The notes under the pieces: generated by a model | What the model saw: only the letters and a program-made list of their open reading frames with translations | Databases searched by the model: none | What the model was told of the DNA's origin: nothing | Source of the DNA: RPQJ01 sp044226195 | GTDB lineage: Bacteria > Pseudomonadota > Gammaproteobacteria > Steroidobacterales > Steroidobacteraceae | Assembly: GCA_044226195.1 (NCBI GenBank) | Contig: JBGAHO010000004.1 | Coordinates: forward strand, 62,001-126,000 | Direction of reading: 5' to 3' | DNA: 64,000 nt | In this document: one piece after another, positions 51,634 through 59,800 of the stretch | Position numbering within the stretch: the stretch's first letter is position 1 | How the letters are laid out: each line of letters begins with the position of its first letter | Position numbers and translations under genes: made by a program

Positions 51634-52745
51634 GACTGCGTCGCCCTCTCGAAAGGCATGGTGATCTCCATTCTGAGGCCGGGTCGCGAAAAGCGCACGG
51701 CCAGCTTCTGGTGCTCGCCGTACAGCACGGCGAGGCGCTCGCGAGTGTTGCGGAAACCCACGCCGCGGCCGGTGCCGAGCTCGACGCCGACCGGCAGCCC
51801 GGGTCCGTCGTCCTGCACCACCAGCATCAGCCGGCCGTCGTCGGTGCGGTGCGCCTCGATGCGCAGGCGACCGCCCTCCTCGCGCGGCGCGACCGCGTAC
51901 TTGAGCGCGTTCTCGAGCAGCGGCTGCAGCACCAGCGAGGGCACCAGCGCCTGCTGCACGTCGTCGTCGATCTCGTACTCGAGGCGCAGGCGCTCGCCGA
52001 AGCGCAGCTTCTCGATGCCGAGGTAGAGGTTGAGCGCGTCGATCTCCTGCCGCAGCGTGACCTTCTTCATCGGGTCCTGGTCGAGCGTGTAGCGCAGGAA
52101 TTCCGAGAGCCGGCCGATCGCCTGGTTGGCCACCTTGCCCTGGTTGTCGAGCACCAGCGTCGAGATCGCGTTGAGCGTGTTGAAGAGGAAATGCGGGTTG
52201 AGCTGGTAGCGCAGCATCTTCACCTGCGCTTCCTGCGCGAGCGCCGCCGCCTTGAGCGCCGCCTCGCGCTCCGACTGCAGGGTCTCGTAGTACTTGATGC
52301 CGAAGTACAGCCCCGACCAGCAGACGAGCAGGTACATCGAGCTCAGCGTGCCGCTGAAGAGCCCGTACCAGGGCTCCTTGCTCATCCAGTCCTCGACCAG
52401 CCGGTCGTAGGAGTAGTTGATGACCGAGCGCCACGCGAGCGCCGTCACCCAGGAGGCGCCCAGCGCGCCGACGATGATCGTCACCGGCGGCCGGTGCCAG
52501 AGCCAGCGGTAGAGGTAGCGCAGCGGTGCCGAGAGGATGAAGCCGCCGAGCGCCGCGATGGCCACGACCCCCATGTACCCCATCGGGCGCTCGTACAGCA
52601 GCGCGCCGAGGTACTGGGCAATCAGGTAGGCGCTCCAGCCGAGCGTGTGCAGCGCCCAGAACAGGAGTTCGCGATTGCGGCGGACGTCGTCGAGTGTCAC
52701 GGCGGGCAGCTTAGCGGCCGCCCGGCCGGGAATGGAACGGTTCAT
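51630..52745 (-). CDS. LytS/YehU-type membrane sensor histidine kinase
   Basis: A 371-residue kinase. Four predicted helices (about 32-50, 57-76, 88-106 and 130-150) form the sensor; there is no large external domain. The His_kinase domain contains the phosphorylated histidine in LRYQLNPHFLFNTLNAIS (His185), and the ATPase half has LVLQPLLENALKYAVAP (N box), VQDDGPGLPVG (G1) and GRGVGFRNTRERL (G2). It lacks a 5TM-LYT domain. It pairs with the overlapping LytTR regulator. The start at 52745 lies 80 bases from the divergent AraC gene. The ligand cannot be predicted. Confidence 0.92.
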   Translation of the reverse strand: MNRSIPGRAAAKLPAVTLDDVRRNRELLFWALHTLGWSAYLIAQYLGALLYERPMGYMGVVAIAALGGFILSAPLRYLYRWLWHRPPVTIIVGALGASWVTALAWRSVINYSYDRLVEDWMSKEPWYGLFSGTLSSMYLLVCWSGLYFGIKYYETLQSEREAALKAAALAQEAQVKMLRYQLNPHFLFNTLNAISTLVLDNQGKVANQAIGRLSEFLRYTLDQDPMKKVTLRQEIDALNLYLGIEKLRFGERLRLEYEIDDDVQQALVPSLVLQPLLENALKYAVAPREEGGRLRIEAHRTDDGRLMLVVQDDGPGLPVGVELGTGRGVGFRNTRERLAVLYGEHQKLAVRFSRPGLRMEITMPFERATQS

Positions 52746-52824
52746 CGCGCCGGAAGCACGCTTCGGCTCCGGGGCGGCCCGCGGCACGGTCCCGCCGGCG
52801 TCGCAACCCGGGTACCCTGTCCGC

Positions 52825-53631
52825 ATGCGCTTTCGCCCCGGCACCTTCCTCGGCCACTGCGAGCTGCGCCGGCAGGCCGGCGACGTCCAGCTCGCGGAGC
52901 TGCAGCCGACCGTCGAGGCGCACGACGTGCGCACGCACGTGCACGAGGAAGCGCACCTCGTACTCGTCACCCGCGGTGCCTACGTCAGCTCGGCGGCCGG
53001 CATGCCGGCGGTCACCGACGACGCCGTCCTCGTGCTCAATCCGCCCGGCACCGAACACCGCGACCACTTCCGGCAACTCGACGGCCGGTTCATGACGGTC
53101 TCGATCCCCGTCGCACGCTGGCAGGCCTACGATGAGGCTGGGCCGCTGCCGGACCAGCCCGTCCGGCTCGGCGAATCCGCCCTGGCGAATGCGCTGCTAC
53201 TGCGCCGGGAACTGCACGACTGGGACGCGAGTTCACCGCTCGCGGCGGAATCGCTGCTGGCCAGCCTGTGTGGCGACGCGGCGCTCGGCCTGCGCGAGCG
53301 CGGCGGCCGTGGCCCGGCCTGGCTCGAGCGGGCCCGGGCACGCCTCGACGACGATCCGGCGCGAACTCCCGCGCTGGCGGATCTCGCGCGACTGGCCGGC
53401 GTGCATCCCGTCTATTTCTCGCGGGCCTTCCGGCGGCGCTACGGTTGTTCGCCCGGCGACTACCTGCGGCGACGGCGCCTGGAGCGCGCGCTCAGCCTGC
53501 TACGGACTCGACGCCTGCCGCTCGCGCAGGTCGCCGCCGAAACCGGGCACGCCGACCAGGCCCACTTCACGCGGGCCTTCACCCGCCGCTACGGCATCAG
53601 CCCAGGCCGCTTCCAGTCGTTGCTCGACTGA
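52825..53631 (+). CDS. AraC family transcriptional regulator
   Basis: A 268-residue regulator. The N-terminal cupin-like sensor (about 5-140) has THVHEEAHLVLVTRGAYVSS and LVLNPPGTEHRDHFRQLDG; the C-terminal two-helix-turn-helix domain (about 170-266) has LADLARLAGVHPVYFSRAFR and AQVAAETGHADQAHFTRAFT with RRYGISPGRF at the end. The N-terminus resembles the AraC ligand-binding type used for small metabolites. It lies just before the serine hydrolase gene (83 bases) and is divergent from the kinase; either could be its target. The start has TACCCT a few bases upstream, so the transcript may have a very short leader. Confidence 0.92.
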   Translation: MRFRPGTFLGHCELRRQAGDVQLAELQPTVEAHDVRTHVHEEAHLVLVTRGAYVSSAAGMPAVTDDAVLVLNPPGTEHRDHFRQLDGRFMTVSIPVARWQAYDEAGPLPDQPVRLGESALANALLLRRELHDWDASSPLAAESLLASLCGDAALGLRERGGRGPAWLERARARLDDDPARTPALADLARLAGVHPVYFSRAFRRRYGCSPGDYLRRRRLERALSLLRTRRLPLAQVAAETGHADQAHFTRAFTRRYGISPGRFQSLLD

Positions 53632-53714
53632 GTCGCGCATGGTTCAGTGCGTGCAAGGCGCGGCGGCGCGCGCCTGCTAGCTTCGCGCCGTCCCAATTCC
53701 CCCGAGGACCGAGC

Positions 53715-54761
53715 ATGCGACGCCTGACCCTCCTGCTCCTGCTGCTGCCGGCCTGGCCGGCGCTCGCGCAGGCGCCGGCGACCGATCCCTACGCGCCCGT
53801 CACCGCCGCCGTGGAAAAAGGCGACTACGGCCAGATCACCAGCATCGTGGTGAGCCGGGACGGACGGATCGTCTACGAGCACTACTTCGATGCGGAGGGC
53901 GCGGAGGCCCGCCGCAACACTCGCTCGGCGACCAAGACCGTCGCCAGCATGCTCACCGGCATCGCGATCGCCGAAGGCCGGCTCCGCGACGTCGACGTGC
54001 CGGTGCTGCCGCTGCTCGGTCGCACGACGCCGCCGGCCAACGACGACCCGCGCAAGGCCCGCATCCGCATCGAGGACCTGCTGACCATGTCCTCGCTGCT
54101 CGAGTGCAACGACGAGAACCCGTACTCGCGCGGCAACGAGGAGCGCATGTACCTCGTCGAGGACTGGGTGGGTTTCTATCTCGACCTGCCCATCCAGGGC
54201 TTCCCCGAGTGGATGCCGAAGCCGGCGGATTCACCGTACGGCCGCAGCTTCCGCTACTGCACCGCCGGCGTGACCACGCTCGGCGCCGCCCTGCAGGGCG
54301 CGGTCGGCATGCCGCTCGAGCAGTACGCGCAGACGCGGCTGTTCGACCCGCTCGGCATCGTCGCACCGCACTGGCAGCACTCGCCGCTCGGTCTCGCGCA
54401 GGCCGGCGGCGGCCTCGGCCTGCGCAGTCGCGACCTGCTCGCGCTCGGCCAGCTCTATCTCGACGGCGGTCGCTACCGCGGTCGGCAGGTCGTGCCCGAA
54501 TCGTGGGTGCGCGCATCGACGACCCCGAAGGCGCACGTGGACGACGGCGTCGAGTACGGCTACCTGTGGTGGCTGATGACCTTCCCGGTCGGCGGACAGA
54601 CGTGGTCGGCGTTCTCGATGAACGGGTCGGGCGGCAACACGGTGCAGGTCTTCCCGGACCGCCACGCGGTGGTGGTGATCACGACGACCAATTTCGATCG
54701 GCCGCAGCCGCACGCGATCACGCGCAAGCTGCTCGTGCAGCAGATCCTGCCGCGGCTCTGA
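53715..54761 (+). CDS. exported serine hydrolase, beta-lactamase/penicillin-binding fold (class C type)
   Basis: A 348-residue protein with a signal peptide (1-19, LAQA cleavage). The catalytic S-x-x-K is Ser71-Ala-Thr-Lys74 (RSATKTVASMLTGIA). The second motif region is FRYCTAGVTTLGAALQ, where tyrosine would be the general base, and the third motif region is SMNGSGGNTVQVFPD (H/K-x-G variant). This is the large family of serine hydrolases related to AmpC and esterase EstB. True beta-lactamase activity is unlikely to be judged by sequence. The start follows GAGGA at six bases. Confidence 0.88.
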   Translation: MRRLTLLLLLLPAWPALAQAPATDPYAPVTAAVEKGDYGQITSIVVSRDGRIVYEHYFDAEGAEARRNTRSATKTVASMLTGIAIAEGRLRDVDVPVLPLLGRTTPPANDDPRKARIRIEDLLTMSSLLECNDENPYSRGNEERMYLVEDWVGFYLDLPIQGFPEWMPKPADSPYGRSFRYCTAGVTTLGAALQGAVGMPLEQYAQTRLFDPLGIVAPHWQHSPLGLAQAGGGLGLRSRDLLALGQLYLDGGRYRGRQVVPESWVRASTTPKAHVDDGVEYGYLWWLMTFPVGGQTWSAFSMNGSGGNTVQVFPDRHAVVVITTTNFDRPQPHAITRKLLVQQILPRL

Positions 54762-54808
54762 GGTCCGCGGAGCGCGAGGACGCCGGCGCAGGGTGATACC
54801 CTTGCGCC

Positions 54809-55900
54809 ATGCGTTCGACGTTCGTGACCCTGCGCTGGCTCGCGCTGGCCAGTCTCGCCCTGCTTGCGGCCTGCAGCACCCAGCCGTTCCGGCCCGGCGG
54901 CGTGCAGGTGCGTGACCAGTCGCGCTGGGTGCCGGTCGCCTGGGAAGCGCTGCCCGGCTGGAGCGACGATCGCGTGGCACAGGCGTGGCCCGCGCTGCTG
55001 CGCAGCTGCCAGCGGCCGGTGCCCGAGTGGGCCGGTGCGTGCGCCCGCGCACTGCAGGCCACGCCGCGCAACGAGTCGCAGGTTCGCGCGTGGTTCGCGC
55101 AGAACCTGCAGCCCTACCGCGTCGAATCGCTGGCCGGCAACGCACAGGGCTTCGCCACCGGCTACTACGAACCGCAGTTCGATGCGCGACGCCGCGCCGA
55201 CGGCACGTTCAACGCGCCGCTCTACGCGCCGCCCGCCGATCTCGCCACGCGCCGCCCGTGGTGGACGCGCCGCGAGATCGACACGCAACCCGCGGCACAA
55301 GCGTCGTTGCGTGGACGCGAGATCGCCTACCTCGCCGATCCGCTCGACGCCCTCGCGCTGCACATCCAGGGCTCCGGCCGCCTGCGCATCCTCGAAGGCG
55401 ATGGCACGGTGCGCAGCGCGCGCGTGTCCTACGCGGGCAGCAACGACCAGCCGTACCGCTCGGTGGGGCGCTGGCTGATCGACCAGGGCGAACTGCCCGC
55501 GGCGCAGGCGTCGTGGCCGGCGATCCGCGACTGGGCCCGGCGCAACCCGGCGCGCGTCGACGAGCTGCTGTGGTCGAACCCGCGCTACGTTTTCTTTCGC
55601 GAGGAGCCGGTCAGCGACCCGTCGCTCGGGCCGCGCGGCGCGCAAGGTGTCGCGCTGACGCCGGGCCGCTCGATCGCGGTGGACCCGAAAAACGTGCCCT
55701 ACGGCACGCCCGTGTGGCTCGACACGACCGAGCCGTTGTCGAACCGTCCGCTGCGGCGGCTGGTCGTCGCGCAGGACACCGGCAGCGCGATCGTCGGGCC
55801 GGTGCGGGTGGACTACTTCTGGGGCTGGGACGGCACGGCGGCCGACTCCGCCGGGCGGATGCGCCAGCCGCTGCGCATGTGGGTGCTCTGGCCGCGGTGA
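54809..55900 (+). CDS. mltA: membrane-bound lytic murein transglycosylase A
   Basis: A 363-residue lipoprotein (lipobox LLAAC, Cys22). The MltA domain is complete: FATGYYEPQFDARRRADGTF, LALHIQGSGRLRILEGDGTV, GSNDQPYRSVGRWLIDQGEL, NPRYVFFREEP, GRSIAVDPKNVPYGTPVWLD and the catalytic barrel segment VVAQDTGSAIVGPVRVDYFW with conserved Asp323 and Asp335. MltA cleaves the glycan chains of peptidoglycan to form anhydro ends at the outer membrane. It lies 47 bases after the serine hydrolase gene on the same strand, and both are envelope enzymes. Confidence 0.95.
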   Translation: MRSTFVTLRWLALASLALLAACSTQPFRPGGVQVRDQSRWVPVAWEALPGWSDDRVAQAWPALLRSCQRPVPEWAGACARALQATPRNESQVRAWFAQNLQPYRVESLAGNAQGFATGYYEPQFDARRRADGTFNAPLYAPPADLATRRPWWTRREIDTQPAAQASLRGREIAYLADPLDALALHIQGSGRLRILEGDGTVRSARVSYAGSNDQPYRSVGRWLIDQGELPAAQASWPAIRDWARRNPARVDELLWSNPRYVFFREEPVSDPSLGPRGAQGVALTPGRSIAVDPKNVPYGTPVWLDTTEPLSNRPLRRLVVAQDTGSAIVGPVRVDYFWGWDGTAADSAGRMRQPLRMWVLWPR

Positions 55901-55904
55901 GCGC

Positions 55905-56765
55905 TCACCAGTTCAGGGTGCCCGTGACGACCGTCTGCGTGCGCCCGCCGATCCAGACCTCGCCGTCGTCGTCGACGCCGATCTCGACCACGCCGTCCCG
56001 GCCGACCTCGCGCCCCTGCGACGCCCGGAAGCGGCGCGCGGGCAGCGCATCCTGCGCGTGCAGCCAGGAGCCGATGGCCGCGTTGGCACTGCCGGTGACC
56101 GGGTCTTCCGGGATGCCGTCGGCCGGCACGAACGCCCGCACGACGAGACCGAAGTCGCCCGCAGCCTGCCGCGCATAGATCGCCACGCCGACGGCCCCGT
56201 CGGCACGATTGGCCGCGGCCATCGTCTCGAGGTCCGGCCGCAGGCCGCGCACCACCGACTCGTCGGCGAGTTCGACGCACCACCAGCGCGGTCCGTTGTC
56301 GATCAGCACGGGTCGCAGCCGGCCGAGCGGTGCGCCCCGCAGGGAGGCGAGCACCCGTGCCGCATCGCCGGCCCGCTCCACGCCGCGGGGGGCGCGGACG
56401 TGGATCGTGCGCACACCCTCGGTGACGTCGACGCGCAGCGGCAGGAGGCCGGCACCGCATTCCTGGACCAGTCGTCGGGTGTGACCCGGAACGAGTCCGG
56501 CTTCGAGCACGGCATGGGCCGTGCCCACGCTCGGGTGTCCGGCGAAGGGCAGTTCGCGTGCCGGCGTGAAGATCCGCAGGCGGTAGTCCGCTCCCGGCTG
56601 GGTGGGCGGCAGGATGAACGTGGTCTCCGACAGGTTCAGCCACGCCGCGATGCGCTGCATGGTCGCGGGATCGAGTCCGTCGGCGTCGAGCACGACACCG
56701 AGTGGATTGCCCTGGCCGGGGGCCGCGGAGAAGACGTCGAGTTCGAAGAATCGGCGCGTACCCAT
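55905..56765 (-). CDS. PhzF family isomerase-like protein
   Basis: A 286-residue protein with the PhzF double hot-dog-like fold signature: FFELDVFSAAPGQGNPLGVV, catalytic Glu47 in LSETTFILPP, RIFTPARELPFAGHPSVGTA, and the second-half ligand loop PADGIPEDPVTGSANAAIGSW. The family includes the phenazine isomerase and many isomerases of unknown substrate; no phenazine genes are here. It is convergent with mltA (four bases between stops) and divergent from the alpha-2-macroglobulin gene. Confidence 0.9.
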   Translation of the reverse strand: MGTRRFFELDVFSAAPGQGNPLGVVLDADGLDPATMQRIAAWLNLSETTFILPPTQPGADYRLRIFTPARELPFAGHPSVGTAHAVLEAGLVPGHTRRLVQECGAGLLPLRVDVTEGVRTIHVRAPRGVERAGDAARVLASLRGAPLGRLRPVLIDNGPRWWCVELADESVVRGLRPDLETMAAANRADGAVGVAIYARQAAGDFGLVVRAFVPADGIPEDPVTGSANAAIGSWLHAQDALPARRFRASQGREVGRDGVVEIGVDDDGEVWIGGRTQTVVTGTLNW

Positions 56766-56856
56766 GGCACCAGTCTACCTGCCCGCGCGTTGCGCGCGTC
56801 ACCGCGGAAGGCTCTTGATATGCTCGTCGGGCTCGCTTCGAGCATGGAGCTGGACC

Positions 56857-59800
56857 ATGGTCCCCGGACGCCCGCTTGCCCTGATCGCCGCGCTGGTTGC
56901 GCCGGCGCTGTTCGCTGCTGCCCCGAGTTCCCCCGCCCCGGCACCGGCCGCAGCGACACCCGTCGCCGCGAAGCCCGCCGCACCGGCCGCGGCGACGGTG
57001 GTGGCCTTCTCTCCGCAGGGCACGAACAAGGGCGTGCGCCAGGTGGTCGCGCGCTTCAGCGCGGACATGGTGGCGCTCGGGGATCCGCGCCTCGCCGATC
57101 CGTTCACGCTGAGCTGCAACGCGCCGGGCCAGGGGCGCTGGGTCGACACGCGCAGCTGGGTCTACGACTTCAGCGCCGACCTGCCGGCCGGCCTGACCTG
57201 CTCGTTCCAGCTGAAGCGCGGACTGAAGACCGTCGCAGGCGCGCCGGTGACCGTGCCGAAGCCGTACACCTTCGACACGGGCGGCCCGTCGGTGCTCGCT
57301 TCGTTGCCGTACGAAGGCTCGGAGATGGTCGACGAGGAGCAGGCCTTCCTGCTGAAGCTCGATGCGCCCGCGACGGCCGAGTCGATTCGCGCCCACGCAC
57401 GCTGCATCGTCGAGGGACTCGCCGAAGCCATGCCGGTGACGGTGATCGAAGGCGCGGAACGCACCGCGCTGCTGGCGCAGCGTCGCCTGCTCGGCTACGC
57501 CTACTACCGCATCCTGTGGGCCGACGGCGAGCTCACCGATGCGCGCGTGCGCGACGATTCGCTCAAGGTCGCCGAGGCCCAGGTCGCGGTGGTGCGCTGC
57601 CAGCGCCGACTGCCGCCCGCGGCGGCCGTCGAACTCGTCTGGGGCAAGGGCATCGCGGCCGCGAGCGGCCTCGCCACCACGGACGAGCAGCGTCTCGCGT
57701 TCCGCGTGCGCCCCGATTTCACCGCGCGCATCGAGTGCACGCGCTCGAACCCGCAAGCCGGCTGCCTGCCCTTCAAGCCCATCGACGTGCGCTTCACCTC
57801 ACCCGTGCCGCGCGAACTCGCGCTCGGACTGCGCCTCGTGGCCGGCAGCCAGACGCTTGCACCGGCAGCCAGCGGCAGCGACAAGACGCCGACGCTCGAC
57901 GCCATCAGCTTCGCCGGGCCGTTCCCGCCATCGAGCACCGTTCGCGTGACGCTGCCGGACGGCCTGCGCGACGACGCTGGCCGCAGTCTCTCGAATGCGC
58001 AGCGCTTCCCGGTCGACGTGCGCGTCGACGAGTACCCGCCGCTCGCCAAGTTCTCCGGCACCTTCGGCATCCTCGAAGCACGCGAAGGCGGCGTGCTGCC
58101 GGTCACGCTGCGCAACCTCGACGAGCCCGCGTCCGGCGCGCCGGCGAAAATCCCGGCGCGGCGCGTGCGCGTCGGCGCCGATCCCGCGGCGGTGGCGGCG
58201 TGGCTGCGCCGCGTCGAGTCCGCCAGCGAGAGTCGCGGCGAATGGATCAGCGATCCGAAGACCGGTCGCGGCCACTGGAAGGAACTGACGGGCTCGGAAT
58301 CCGTCTTCACCGCGACCGACGGCGGGACGACCTTCGACGTCGCCAAGCCGCAGGGCGCACGCGAGTTCGAGGTGGTCGGCGTGCCGCTCGACGGGCCGGG
58401 CTTCTACGTGGTGGAACTCGCGAGCCAGCGCCTCGGCCGCAGCCTGCTCGGCACCGATCGTCCGCGCTACGTCGCGACGGCCGCGCTGGTCACCAATCTC
58501 GCCGTGCATTTCAAGTGGGGCCGCGAGTCGTCGGTGGTGTGGGTCACGCGCCTCGACGACGGCAAGCCGGTGGCGAACGCCGCAGTCGCCGTCACCGGCG
58601 CGTGCGACGGCACGCTGCGCTGGAGCGGCACGACCGATCGCGACGGCATCGCGCGCATCGAGCAGTCGCTCGGCGAGCCCGCCTCCGGCAGCAGCTGCGA
58701 TTACCAGCCGCAGCGTCCGCTGATCGCGTCGGCCCGTGTCGGCGAGGACTTCAGCTTCGCGCTGTCGTGGTGGACCGACGGCATCTCGCCGTACGACTTC
58801 GGCGTGCCGGTCGGTGGCCGCTACGATCTCCAGCTCTACAGCACCGTGCTCGATCGCGCGCTGTTCCGTCCAGGCGAGACGGTGTCGCTGAAGCACTACC
58901 TGCGCCAGCACGCGGGACAGGGGCTCGTGATCGAGCCGGGCCTGCCGGGCGAGCGCAAGGTCGTCATCTCGCACGACGGCAGCGACCAGCACTACGACTT
59001 CAGCCTGCGCTTCGACGCGACCGGCGTCGCCGAGCAGTCGTGGGCCATCCCGGCCGGCGCGAAGACCGGCAGCTACCGGGTGGCCATCGCCGACGGCGAC
59101 GGCACCATGAACACCACGGCGACGTTCAAGGTGGAGGACTTCCGCCTGCCGACCATGCGCGCGGACGTCAGCGGCCCCGGACGGCCGCAGGTGCAACCGA
59201 AGACGGTCCCGATCGACCTGCACGTCGCCTACCTGTCGGGCGGCGGCGCGGGCGGCCTGCCCGTCACGCTGCGCACCTACGTCGACGGCCAGTCGGTGTC
59301 GTTCCCGGGTTACGACGATTACAGCTTCAGCGGCGATCCGGTGAAGGAAGGCCTCGAAGTGCTCGGCAGCAGCGCGAGTGAAGACGACGAAGACGCCGTC
59401 GACGACTCGGGCGAGCCGGTCGCGCCGGACGCGACGCAGCCGAAGGTGCGCGTGATGCCACTCACGCTCGATGCCAGCGGCGCCCTGCGCGTCGACGTCG
59501 ACTCGCTGCCGCAGGTCAACGGCCCGTCGACGCTCACGGCCGAGCTCGAGTATCCGGACTCGAACGGCGAGCGCCTGACGCAGACGGGTTACGTGCGCCT
59601 GCTGCCGTCGGCGGTCCACGTCGGCATCCGCACCGAAGGCTGGGCCGGGTCGGTCGAGCAACTGCGCTTCCGCGTCGTCGTGCTCGATCTCGACGGCAAG
59701 CCCGTGCCGAAGCAGGACGTGCGCGTCGCGCTGTACCAGTCCGAACAGTATTCCTACCGCAGGCGCCTGATCGGTGGCTTCTATGCATACGAGAGCACGC

